64,000 nt of DNA. Origin: Cyclina sinensis. Taxonomy: Eukaryota; Mollusca; Bivalvia; Venerida; Veneridae. This document shows positions 36,780 to 47,545 of this stretch, piece by piece (the first letter of the stretch is position 1; each line of letters starts with the position of its first letter). Where the stretch lies: positions 34,276,949-34,340,948 of the forward strand of contig JAAONU010000008.1 in assembly GCA_012932295.1 (NCBI GenBank), written 5' to 3'. The notes below the pieces were generated by a model that did no database searches, was not told where the DNA came from, and saw only the letters and a program-made list of their open reading frames with translations. A program made the position numbers and the translations under genes.

Positions 36780-36897
36780 GGGAAATATTTTTGAAAATTA
36801 GGAACCGGCTGGGACGTAATTGAGTTTTGAAAAATTCCGGGAAATATTTTTGAAAATTAGGAACCGGCTGGAACGTAACTGAATTTTGAAAAATTAT
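36780..36897. repeat. 59-bp direct tandem duplication
   Basis: GGGAAATATTTTTGAAAATTAGG to the following GAAAAATT occurs twice head to tail (36780-36838, 36839-36897) with only a few differences, so the event is recent. Confidence 0.92.
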
Positions 36898-37129
36898 GGT
36901 GTAGATACCTTATTTGGACCAAACTGAATAAAAAGATTGTATAGGAAACTTTCCAACAATAGTTCGTGCGTTTTGTCATTATACACCTTCGAAAATGTTT
37001 GCGCTCTTTTCCTCTCTTCTTTTTGACTATATGGGGAGGCTGACTGTGTTTTTTTTCCTGATATGAGTTTTTACACTTTTAAGAAGAAATATTTCAAACA
37101 TAATAACATGTATGGATTTGTCTTTAACA

Positions 37130-37411
37130 CGCTCCCACGCTTAAAATTAAATGTGAAAGGTCCCAACCCCTCCCGACAAAAACTGGATCACGGGGTCAAC
37201 ACATAGACAAAACATTGACACTCTTGAGGCTACATTTTCTTACCAAATGTCATGAAAATTTGTTATTTGTCTTGATGATATCTAAGTCGACTTAGAATAT
37301 GAGTCATCTAATATCAAAAACTAGGTCCCGGAGTCAAAACATGGATAAAACCGTTTTTAACAGTCTAGAGGGCACTTGTTCTGCCTAAAGGTTTGTCTTG
37401 ATAGTTCCTAA
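37130..37411. repeat. Dispersed 'GGTCACGGAGTCAAAACATAGAC' tandem repeat, left part
   Basis: Diverged units with ACTAGGTCCCGGAGTCAAAAC, ATAGACAAAACNTT and AATGTCATGAAAATTTGT. The series stops at 37411 and continues at 38038 after an insertion. Confidence 0.6.
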
Positions 37412-38037
37412 TCTCGTGCGCATCGTTCGAATGTTTCACTTTCTAACCTCTGCTAAAATTCAATTTTGAGAACGATATTTTTATTTTTAGACAGGGAAAT
37501 CCACAGTTATTTTTCAGCCAATCAGTGACTAGCTTACAACGAAATGTCCATACATACAATTGACAACCCAAAATGTAAACAAACTATGCATGTCTGCATG
37601 TTACTTACGTATTTCACTTTTCAAAGTGATATTTAATATGTATACGTATATAAACCAGTAAAACTATCAAAAAGGTTAAAATCATGATGGTATGGTTGTT
37701 TTTAGACGTTTAATTGTTGTATTAAGATGTTTACGTAAACATCCCAGTTATAGTAAGTATTGATTGCTCGGGAGTATCAATTAGAAGTAAACGCATAGTT
37801 GAAATGTGTTTACAAAATTGTCAGATAACACCCGTCTATTTATAATTTTTGGAATCACATGATCGTTTAAACCAATGAAAAATGGTTTAAAGATTTTTCG
37901 GTTTTGGGGATATTTGTGCACTTTCATTGGTTGTTTAAAAGTTCATTGTAAAGGTCAATATCATTTATCTACTGGTTTTAAAGCAGCGGCGGTGTGAAGT
38001 AACGGTAGTGTATTCATTTAGCTGCTGAAGGAGCGTA
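37412..38037. mobile_element. Unclassified 626-bp insertion with 12-bp flanking repeats
   Basis: GATAGTTCCTAA occurs at 37400-37411 and at 38038-38049. The dispersed tandem repeat breaks off before it and resumes after it, as expected for an insertion with a 12-bp target duplication. The inside begins TCTCGTGCGC and ends GAGCGTA, with no clear inverted ends, poly(A) or open frame. Superfamily not recognised. Confidence 0.5.
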
Positions 38038-38560
38038 GATAGTTCCTAAGTCCAGTTTAAATGTGTGAAATCTCGGGTCACAAACATGGTCAGTAGGTTA
38101 AAACATAGACAAACTTTATTATTACTCTTTTGACCATAATTTCTGTCCAAATATTATTTTTAAAAAGTCAGAATGATCGTCTTAATGATTTTGGTTTAAG
38201 TTTGAGAATGGGTTATTTCGGATAAAATCAAGGTCACAGGGTTGAAACAAGGAAAAACCTTGTGAACATATTATAGGCCACATTTCCCCTCTAAATGTCA
38301 TGAAAATTTGTCTGCATGAAATTCAGGTCAGTTTTAAATAAGGGTTATCACGGGTTATAAACTATGTAACGGAGTCAAAACATAGAAAATCTTTGTTAAC
38401 TTTCTAGAGGCCACTTTCTATATGTAGTGACAACTTGTCAGAATGTTTGTCTTTATAATCATATCAAGGCTAATTTCGAATATAAATCATCTCTGTCAAA
38501 AAAAAGGTCATGGAGTCAGAACAAAGTTTTATCTTGTGTTTATTTTATTAAGAAGGTCAT
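38038..38560. repeat. Dispersed 'GGTCACGGAGTCAAAACATAGAC' tandem repeat, right part
   Basis: Continuation of the units at 37130-37411: AACATAGACAAACTTT, AAATGTCATGAAAATTTGTCTGC and AGGTCATGGAGTCAGAAC repeat at roughly 125-bp spacing. Confidence 0.6.
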
Positions 38561-40130
38561 CTGGCAAAATAGTAATCGGAGAGATAAAGGGCCATTATGG
38601 CCCCTAGTTTTATTTTGGCGACACAAATCGGATGTTACTTTCTCCACCAATGGCAGCGATGTTATAGAACGCTAAGAGTCGGACTCCGTTTCCACGAAAC
38701 CAAAGGGAAACCTTTAGAAAACGACATAGTTCATCCAAATACGAGGCCTTTGAAAGAAAAAAGTGCTAAACGCTGCGACAGATTTAGCCGTCAGATGGAG
38801 TTATTGGAAAAAAGAAAAATATTTGACTTAAGTCTCTCACCCTTCTTCCGGTACAATGCTTTCTAAATTCTCGGATAGTGAAACTTTGTCAAAGAACACC
38901 GACATTATGTCTGTCAAAGCAGGACCAGATACTTTCGATCGGGCAGAGGAAGACTTTATTTAGCAACCGAAATTGTCTTTTTGACATTTTTAGCGAGAAA
39001 GTCAAGTTGAAATCTGCATTATATTTGATTTTTGCCAGAGAGGTTAGAGTATGTTCTAACTTCTTGCAGCCTTCGGTGAAGAGAATATTACTAGTAATTT
39101 TTTTTCCGTGCGACTCAGATATACACGGTTTTTGCAGGTTCAAAAGGTATAGAAATGAAGCTGCATTTTGAAAACATAAACTCAAGTGTTTATTTGTACA
39201 ACCATGTAAATGGTGAATGTGGTATTGCCTTTGTCAACATGCAACAATACTGGGTGTCATTATACATTTGTATGCCCAACAGAGTCTAATTTCTTTGTTG
39301 AAGCTGATCAATCTGATGACTCTGACCGGAAAAGATCAGCCTAGCCATACTAATGCTATGAATAATATTATTTGCAGAAGCAAAGCTATTCCGGACACCG
39401 CCTTGCTTGATTTACAAGTAAATGGTGTAGGTGTTTTTTGAAAAAAAAAGAAATGTGGAGGTAGAAAAGAAACAGACGGAAGACTTAAGCTAGACATTCA
39501 AAGAAAACGCAAAATTATTCATTTACATTCTAAGACCGACGCTAAATGAACAAGATTTGAGATGTCAAATATCTCAGGAGATATAGCATTCCGACGTTCT
39601 TTTCGAGCCCCAAAAAGTCAACTGGGACAAGACATTCTGAGAGATGGCTGCAGAGTCGTCATTCCTACAAACCAAGTTCAGATGTACCAGCCCAAGAAGA
39701 GGACTTAAAATGTCTAATCAGCAATGACAAGGAAAGATTCATCGCAAAGTGTGTGAAGATCATTTCTCTCTGAGTGAAGAAAAAAAAGATAGATTCTCAA
39801 ACATTTAAAGGAGGGGAGGTTACAAATTTCAGTTTTTATAGAAACGTATATTTTCACATAAAAGAAACAGAAATCAATAAAAACGATCGGATTATTTTCG
39901 ACACAGAATTTAAAGATCTCTTGGACAAACTTGCCATAGAACTTGTCAGTCTGAACAAAAAGAATGAGTTTTATATTACATTGTTTTAGGTCCGCAAAAA
40001 TAGAATTAGAAAATGAGAATTGTCAAAATCTAAAGCCGCTCAACAAGTTTCTTCAGAAAACAATAGTTACTTTTCAAGATGGTTACATCAACAAAAGAAG
40101 TTTTAAACCTAGTTCAAACAAAGCTGGAAC
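38561..40130. other. Interval probably containing the decayed 5' part of the DIRS-like element
   Basis: AAGGGCCATTATGGCCCC at about 38588 is a short dispersed repeat. Beyond it are short broken frames rich in Lys/Arg, with no recognisable motif. They could be ORF1 of the element whose RT lies at 40136-40470, but that is inference. Confidence 0.35.
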
Positions 40131-40135
40131 ATAGA

Positions 40136-40470
40136 GCTAGATCTGAAAGATGCATACGTACAATTTTCAGTTGTGGGACCTCATAGAAAGTAGCTAAGAT
40201 ATTGCTACCAGAATAAAGTGTATCAGTTTGATGTACTCTGCGTCGGTCACTAGTCCAGTTCAAGAGTTTTCAACAAAGTAATAGTAGTTGTAGCTGCATA
40301 TATTTAAAGAAGCAGGGCATTCGCCTTGCTATTTCATTATTCGCACATCAGCGATTTGCTGGCATTAAATAAGTTCAAAGCAGGAATATATACTATCTCC
40401 TGTCTCGACTGGGTTTCACTGAACAAAACGAAATCAAACTTAAGTTAACTCAAGCATTAACAGTATTAAA
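40136..40470 (+). pseudogene. Decayed DIRS-like reverse transcriptase
   Basis: One frame, interrupted by stops, reads DLKDAYVQFS, then GPHRK-LRYCYQNKVYQFDVL, SSSRVFNKV, VVAAY and, after a shift, LLSRLGFTEQNE. The order and spacing match the RT of tyrosine-recombinase (DIRS-type) retrotransposons (DLKDAY, the YQF-LPFGLSSAPRVF block, AYL-GI, LLxxLGF). The catalytic YLDD segment is not recognisable. No recombinase domain or terminal repeats were found. Confidence 0.5.
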
Positions 40471-41489
40471 AAATACTGTTAGACTCTAAAAGGTGTTTCA
40501 CTTAAAAAGAGATGACTTTCAGTTATTTTTGGCTTTGAATAAACCTTAAAATCCAGTAAAGATTCAAAAACTAATTCAAGTTGGACAATTAAAATGATGA
40601 AATATGATCTCTTACAGCACCAGAAAACTGCCATAGTAAAGAGTCATTTCATAAGGAGTATCGGTCCATCATTCTTGGTCTAAAGGTGCATCCATAAGAG
40701 ACATATTGGAGTCAAAAGATTGGCCAAGGGAGACCACTTTTATTTAACATTATTTTGTACTTCCTTCAGTTAGTGGTTTACTTTGCAAACCAGTGTTCAT
40801 GCATTCGGTGGATTTCCAGGCGTACTTAAATTGATATTTAATGCAGAACAAGAAATTCTATTCAGTGTTTAAATATTTTCTTTAGCTGGTCAGTACAACA
40901 TGTGGTAGTTTCCTACCCATGGTGGAAGGGTGCACTCGCACTTGAGAGAGGTAAACTGGTAAATTCAGTTGATATGTTTAAGTTTAATAAATGAAACTGG
41001 TTCCGGATCCCCTTTTATTTATGAAATGAAATTGAAAACAAAAAATGATTGTTTTCAAGTACTTGTTTGATGAATAAGTAGTTTTTCCTAAGGGTTTCCT
41101 GTAAAATAATGGGTTTTAAATGATCCATTGTTTCTGAGTATATCTTATTTTGATATTTTAAAAGTCAACCTTTTTTTTAGTAAAAACTTTTCATTGCTTT
41201 AAAACATTTTCTTTCTATATTACAGAAATATTGTTTATAGTTTTTCACATTAAATACTCCATTTTGCTCGAGACATTTTCAGTAAACCTTCTAGGGTTCT
41301 CTTCCTTACCTTTACATTTTTTCTTATTCTCAATTGCTAGGCTTTCTAGATTCTAACCTTTCTAGTTCTTTAATTATTTCAGTTTCCCCAAGAGTTTCCT
41401 TGTTTTTTATATGAAGCATTTGGTATGCTTATGCATATGGCATCCTTAAAATGCCTTATGTCACTTTTTAGATCACCAGAATCAAAGGC
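40471..41489. other. Non-coding interval
   Basis: AT-rich, without a supported gene or repeat. Confidence 0.4.
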
Positions 41490-42910
41490 TCATGGTGAGC
41501 TATAAATATTGGTAGGGTGATAGCCCGGTGTCCTTTGTCAGTTGTCCGTCGTCAACAATGGTCTTCTCTCCTAAAAGTACTGCTTATATTTACTTCAAAT
41601 TTACTGCGTAGCATTTTTACACCTTATAATTGCTCATATTATTCCATTTGGTCTCTTCAAAAAAAAAAAGATTAGAAAAATCTTTAAAAATCTTCTTATA
41701 GTGAAACCAATAAATAAATCATCATCAAACTTGGTTTGTAGCATTCCTAGAATGCCCTCTATGAAATTTGCTCGAATAATTTAGGTCGGCCTCTTTCAGG
41801 CACCGTTAGAGTTTAAAAAGGAAATGCATTTTAACATTTTCTCATAAACCAATGGATAGAATAATACAAAATTTTGGTTTGTATCATTCTAAGAGTGTTC
41901 TCTATCAAGTTTGGCCAAACAAATTTAATCAGTCCATTTAAGGAGCAGAGTTAAAAACAGAATTTTCTTTAAACATCTTCGTATGGTGTACCAATGGTTA
42001 CAACATCACCAAGCTTGATTTGTAGCAGTTTTAGAATGTTCTCTATCCAATTTGCTCAAATAAGATGTGTTGGCCCTTTGAAGGGATCGCTAAGGTTAAA
42101 AATAGAAATACCTTTAAGCATCTTCTTGTCATGAATTAATGGGTAGATCATCAACAGGTTTGGTTTGTAGCACTTTTTAAATGCCCTCTATCAAATTGGC
42201 ACAAATAAATTTGTTAGGCCCCTTTAAGAGGCAGCTAGTGCTAAAAATAGAGATATACTTTTAAACTACCTTTATTGGTAAACCAATGGATCGACCATCC
42301 CCAAGCTTTGTTTGTAGCATCCGAAGATGGTCTTTTATCAATATTTCTCAGATCAGTTTGGTGTGCTCATTTTAGATGCCGTTAGAGCGATAAATAGAAA
42401 TACCTTAATATGACTTCTTCATCATGAATCAATGGATGGATCGTTACCATACTTGATCTGTAGCATTCATGGATGGTCTTCTACCAAAGTTGCTAAAATA
42501 AATTTGTTGTGCCCTTATTAGTGGCCGCTACGCTTAAATAATATTAAATAAGTTCTTTTCATGAACCAAAGAATGGATTATCACCAACGTTCTTCTACAG
42601 CATCTTTAGATGGTCTTCTATCAAGTTTACTCAAATATATGTAGTTAGTCCCTTTAAAGGGGACGTAGGAGCTAAAAATAGAAATATCTTCAAATGATTT
42701 TTTTTCTTGAAATAACGAGTTGATCACCAGAATTATTCTGTAGCATTCTTAGATTATATTCAATCAACTTTTCTCAAATAAATTTGGTCGACCTCTTTTA
42801 GTGGCCGCTAGAGCTAGAGATATAAATCCTCATAAACAGCATGTTCGCACGAACCAGTGGATGGATTATCAGAAGTTTTCTTTTATACTATCCTTTGATG
42901 GTCTTTTATC
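41490..42910. repeat. Diverged tandem array of about 143-bp units
   Basis: The motif GGTTTGTAGCATTCNTAGAATGNCCTCTATCAA recurs about nine times at roughly 143-bp spacing (near 41733, 41876, 42018, 42162, 42309, 42457, 42590, 42733 and 42880). Each unit also carries CTTCTTNTNATGAACCAATGGATNGATCATC and a GGCCGCTAGAGCTAAAAATAGAAAT block. Divergence is high, so the array is old. Confidence 0.8.
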
Positions 42911-42929
42911 AAGTTAACTCTGTATGTAT

Positions 42930-43480
42930 GCACCCCCTCCCCTTCGAAGAAGAGAAGATATATTGTGTTGCACATATCGGTCGGTAGGCCGTTCCGTACG
43001 TCAGTTAGACAAGACCTTGTCTGATTTGGCCAACAGCTATCAAACTTCATAGGATGGTTGCTCTAATTGAGTAAAAAGACCCTTATTGTTTTTGGGCCCA
43101 GTTGGTAAAAGATCAAGGTCACTGTCACCTTGAGTTTGAAAACAATGTTGGTTGCCCTATTGAGTTGTTGACACCTAATATTTTTTGGGGTCATAGTGCA
43201 AAAAGGTCAAGGTCACGATCATCTTCAATCAACAACTAAAGAACGTTTTGGCCTACATTCCTCAGATTTGATAGGGAGGTTGATCATGACCCCTATTGAT
43301 TTTTAGGTCAGTAGGTCAAAGGTTTAGGTCACTGTGACTTGTCCATAGAAAGTTTGTCTGATCAATAACTAAAGAACGCTTTGGCCTACGGTCCTCAGAT
43401 TTGGTGAGAAGATTTGTCAGGAACGGTTGGTGACTATTTTCGATTTTGTGGTTAGTATATCAAAGGGTAAGGTCACAGTG
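42930..43480. repeat. Dispersed repeat with CCCCCTCCCCTTCGAAGAAG head and AAGGTCA units
   Basis: After the head come GCACATATCGGTCGGTAGGCC and three to four units with AACTAAAGAACGNTTTGGCCTAC, CCTCAGATTTG, GACCCCTATTGATTTT and TAGGTCAAAGG-n-AAGGTCACTGTGAC. The AGGTCA motifs are direct repeats. A familiar mollusc dispersed repeat type (from memory). Confidence 0.75.
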
Positions 43481-44209
43481 TTCTTTACCTCCAGCGATGT
43501 TATTTAAATGCAAATAATATTCATAAAATCAAACTTAGTGTTAAATTTCAACTTTCTTACAAGAATGTATTCATGTTCAATTTTCCGGGCTTTTTTATTT
43601 ATTTTTTATTTTTATTTTTTTTTAGATTGCTGAAGTAATATTCATGTCCCAGCTGACTTCTAATGTAACTGGTTTATTTTTCTGAACAATATGTATCTTG
43701 AATACATAAATATTAAACTTATTGTTAAGCATCGTCGGTTACCCATATTCCACACAACTACATTATGTACCGTGACTGCATATTATTCGTTTTCATGAAT
43801 ATTAATTAGCTAAGGGAAGTAACTCTTCGTCCAATGAGATTCCGCATTGGTGGCAGATACCAGTTTCACACTGAAATTCAGTGACTGACGACCACTGAAA
43901 CTGTTAGAGTCTCACTGACAATCCCAATAAAACAACCTGAAAAGAAAAGTACAGTTATTCTTACAGGAGTGAAGATAATCTACAACAAAAACATAAATTT
44001 CAGACGAAACACTTCTCTTAAACCATCAGCTGCAAGAAAGAAACTACTCTCAAGCCCCACTTTTCGACCCGTGGCCGAGGCAGATTCTATGAAACAGACA
44101 AGTCGACTGATTTTCAAAGGCACACCGTAGAGTCATAACACTACATGCTTATTGTTTGTCTGTCAACGCTACACTTTTTTCAGTGTCCAGCTCATACGGC
44201 GGAAAAAAC
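43481..44209. other. Non-coding interval
   Basis: T-rich low complexity at about 43590-43625, otherwise mixed sequence. No gene supported. Confidence 0.4.
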
Positions 44210-44420
44210 ACGTATTTTGCCACTGTCAGGAAGAGCAAGGGCAGTAAACACATGTATCCATCCACTGGCAGGCGACACAAGGGCATTACATATACATATA
44301 TAGCCACTGTAAGGAAGAGCAAGGGCAATAAATATATATAAAAATCAGACAGAGAAAGGACACTTAAGATACTTTTCTGCCACAGTCAGGGTGAGCAATG
44401 ACATTAAACATATGTCGGTT
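44210..44420. repeat. Imperfect short repeats (GCCACTGTCAGGAAGAGCAAGGGCA)
   Basis: Four to five diverged units with CCACTGTCAGGAAGAGCAAGG-n-ATTAAACATAT-like sequence, spaced 35-65 bp. The small open frame over them is repeat-derived. Confidence 0.6.
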
Positions 44421-46017
44421 TCATACAATGATCGCCAAAGAACAATAATGCATTTAAGCTTTGTAAAACCAACATTAATATGAGGTTTTCATAATTGTAA
44501 GTAATATTCCAATAGTTCATTTTCACATAAATGATACGAGATCGTGTGTAACCTCAATATTTGCTATTTATTATCTATGACCAAAGGAGTCAATGACCTT
44601 CCGGTATTTATCCTTTACATTCCAAAACTTATTTAATGTCAGATCCGGGTTCGTTGTTTCAGTTGCCGTGAGTTTCACCAGTGTCTTTCCATATTTCACA
44701 CTTACGTTGAACTGGTTTACCCCAATATCGATATGAACTTACTATAAAACTCTGATTCCAGAACGATATAAAATACATTATCAAGCTGACACTAGACTAA
44801 AGCGGCATACCTTTCTAATAAATACCTCGAAACACATGTAGATTGGAATGACATTGGATAGGTTATCTCAATACTATGGCGTGTGATACGTTGCAATATT
44901 CATTTTTTTACATTTTTGCTGTTCATTGTCTCATTTGTATTGTAAATTCAGATCAATTGGCATATTGGATATATATTTCATCTGCTGTATTGTAAAAATA
45001 TATATTCTAATTAAACATCTGATTCCTTACTATTCAGTCCTTAACTCATATGTATTATATACGTTTTACATTTTTAATTATTATATTCTAAAATTACATT
45101 CTAGGTTTTGTTTGTTGACTTCGTTTCGATAAATTTATAATCTGAAGGTAAAAAAATGTAAGTTATCTTTATGTGTCATCTGGTTATAACTTAGAGAGAA
45201 ACAAGCCGTGTGTTTTTCTTAGCTTCTTTTCCTAAAATTCCTTGATTAGTGAAATCAGTAACGTTTTAAAATCATGATATTAGGCTTGTGATTTGTTTAT
45301 CTTTAGCGTCACAAAACAACAAATGAATCCAATAATGCAATTATGCAATTCAAGCTGTGTTATAGTATAAAATTCAAATGAGTTCAGAACTGAACAGTAA
45401 TGAATCAGTTAAAAATACAAATGTTTCTTTTTTTACAATATAGATGTATACTAATAAAATAATATATACCAGTACGGATGATATAATACAAATAGATTAT
45501 TTTAAGATATAATATATGTGTACACATTAACGTTCCTAAAAAGAAATGAAAACTATCAAATATAAATGTAAATATATTGATTATAAATGAAGACTATTAA
45601 AAACTAATGAGAAATATACAGTACAAATGGGTATGTTTCACAATATATATAAAGGTCACGCTCTGGAGGTCACTAATTTAAATCTTTTATGTATCTCACA
45701 TAAAACTATTCCGTGCACTGAAGCATAGAAATATTGATGAACAAGTACGTGTATCGTTCATTTACCGTTTCACACTTGAGTCGTTCCAAAAAAAAAAGAA
45801 AACAATTAAAACCAAAAAGCGTGACTTTGATTTTTATGACAAGAACTTAAGTATGTAAAAAAGGCATTTTCCTTTATACATCACTGCTTGGCATTAAGAA
45901 AGCTTTTTTTGATATTTTTTTCTTGCTGTATTCGTATTCTTGTAGTAGTACACACCGGACATGACATGCATTGACGCCATTGATGATTTTTGAATAGAAA
46001 CGTCAATACTTAAAAGT
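44421..46017. other. AT-rich upstream region of the P450 gene
   Basis: Very AT-rich, no coding content. It should hold the P450 promoter (next entry). Confidence 0.45.
45644..45672 (+). promoter_or_regulatory. Candidate TATA box and AGGTCAC half-sites upstream of the P450
   Basis: TATATATAAA at about 45644-45653 is followed at once by AAGGTCACGCTCTGGAGGTCAC, two AGGTCA half-sites in direct order. It lies about 370 bp before the P450 start. Assignment is tentative because the flank is AT-rich. Confidence 0.25.
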
Positions 46018-47526
46018 ATGTTCGGGTTAACTAATTTTGAAATGTTAGTTTTATTTTTGTTGCTAGTTTTGACAATTTCTAATATTTTCAAAAAATGGAA
46101 TGAGGGATATATACACGTAAATAGACCAAAAGGACCACTCGGGTTGCCAATAATTGGCCATCTTCTGTTTCTGTCGAAGGATCCAGTGAAAACATTTTCA
46201 AAGTGGAGAAAACTATATGGAGACGTTTACAGAATAAAATTAGGAAGCTGGGAAACCGTTGTTGTCAATGGATTTCCAGCTATTTCTGAAGCTACAAAAA
46301 ATAGTGACAGCGTGTTTTCGAGTCGCCCACCATTTTTAACTCAAAGAGTTCTCAGGAATTTAAATTTTGGCACAGAATCACTTATATTCTCTCCGTTTGA
46401 CTCTTCATTCGAGAGGCATAAAAGTCTGACGTCGTCTGCACTGCACATGCTTGTTAAGAATGGTCCTCACTCGACTCAAGATATGATAATCACAGAAGCC
46501 CATAAACTTGCAGACAAATTACTAGATAAATATTCATCACTCGAGAACCCTGTCAGTATATATGATGATATTCAGTTAGCCGTAGGAACAATTTCGTACA
46601 AATTATTTCTGTGCGGAGATGAGGAAACACACGATGTAGATGAAAATGTGAAGGAAATAGTTCAGACGACAAAAGATATAGTTTTGAAGATCGGTATTGG
46701 CAATCCCGTCGAAGTTATGCCATGGTTGGAAAACCTATTGCCATGGACATGTCGAGACTATTCGGCTCTTTTGGAAAAGATTTCTAAAAATCGTGATCAA
46801 CAGATTAAAAATCATATCCGTTCTTTTCATCGATGTCATATTCGTGACGTCATTGATGCCATGCTTACTCAAGAGACCGATTCTAGTCGCAGAAAGAATA
46901 AAAGTTATTGTTCACAGGAACGTTTGCTTTATACCGTGCAAGACTTCATTGGAGGTGGGTTCAGTACAAGTGTTGCAATGATGATCTGGTTCGTAAAATT
47001 CATGGCGGCGTATCCGGACGTGCAACAATGCGTCCAAGAAGAGATCGGGGTAGATAGGCGCTTGGAATACAGAGACCGTGTAGAACTTCCCTACACAAAT
47101 GCCGTTTTTCACGAGGTAATGCGCATGTCTTCTGTTTTACCATTTGCTTTTCCCCATTATACCACAGAAGATACAAAATTCTGTGGATTTGATATTAAGA
47201 AAGACACAGTTGTCATACTGAATCTCAATTCTATTGCATTTGATGAAGAATTTTGGGAAGATTCCCATAATTTTCGTCCAGAGCGCTTCTTGACGGCAGA
47301 CGGTTTAGACAAAGCTAAATGTAATCGTGTTGTCCCTTTCGGCATCGGTAGACGAAAGTGTGTTGGAGAAGAACTTGTGCGCATGAAAATGTTTCTTATA
47401 TTTACCACTTTGTTACAGAAATGTACATTTATACATGAAGGAAAGGACATTGACCCTGCACCAGTTCCAAGCCTTGTCTTTACACCAAAACCTTTTCGTG
47501 TACTTGTTAGGAAGCGATTTATGTGA
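46018..47526 (+). CDS. Cytochrome P450 (CYP2-clan type), intronless
   Basis: An uninterrupted 502-residue frame, the usual length for a microsomal P450. Residues 7-22 form a hydrophobic ER anchor, followed by the hinge RPKGPLGLPIIGH (33-48). Further motifs in order: the I-helix DFIGGGFST (309-317), ExxR as EVMR (366-369), the PERF motif (421-424) and the heme loop FGIGRRKCVG with the thiolate Cys448. The set marks an ER-bound, heme-thiolate monooxygenase using NADPH-P450 reductase. The overall pattern is closest to clan 2 (CYP1/CYP2/CYP17-like); I cannot assign the family or substrate. The I-helix position normally Asp/Glu before Thr is Ser316, and the helix-C WxxxR is FERHK. The first ATG fits the anchor directly. 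A minisatellite starts 20 bp after the stop. The lack of introns could mean a retrocopy or a lineage-specific intron loss. Confidence 0.93.
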   Translation: MFGLTNFEMLVLFLLLVLTISNIFKKWNEGYIHVNRPKGPLGLPIIGHLLFLSKDPVKTFSKWRKLYGDVYRIKLGSWETVVVNGFPAISEATKNSDSVFSSRPPFLTQRVLRNLNFGTESLIFSPFDSSFERHKSLTSSALHMLVKNGPHSTQDMIITEAHKLADKLLDKYSSLENPVSIYDDIQLAVGTISYKLFLCGDEETHDVDENVKEIVQTTKDIVLKIGIGNPVEVMPWLENLLPWTCRDYSALLEKISKNRDQQIKNHIRSFHRCHIRDVIDAMLTQETDSSRRKNKSYCSQERLLYTVQDFIGGGFSTSVAMMIWFVKFMAAYPDVQQCVQEEIGVDRRLEYRDRVELPYTNAVFHEVMRMSSVLPFAFPHYTTEDTKFCGFDIKKDTVVILNLNSIAFDEEFWEDSHNFRPERFLTADGLDKAKCNRVVPFGIGRRKCVGEELVRMKMFLIFTTLLQKCTFIHEGKDIDPAPVPSLVFTPKPFRVLVRKRFM

Positions 47527-47545
47527 AATGTATATATTTATTGAC

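Noticed and set aside
44156..44341. 61-codon frame with YFATVRKSKG repeats
   Set aside because: Explained by short imperfect tandem repeats; no homologue recognised.
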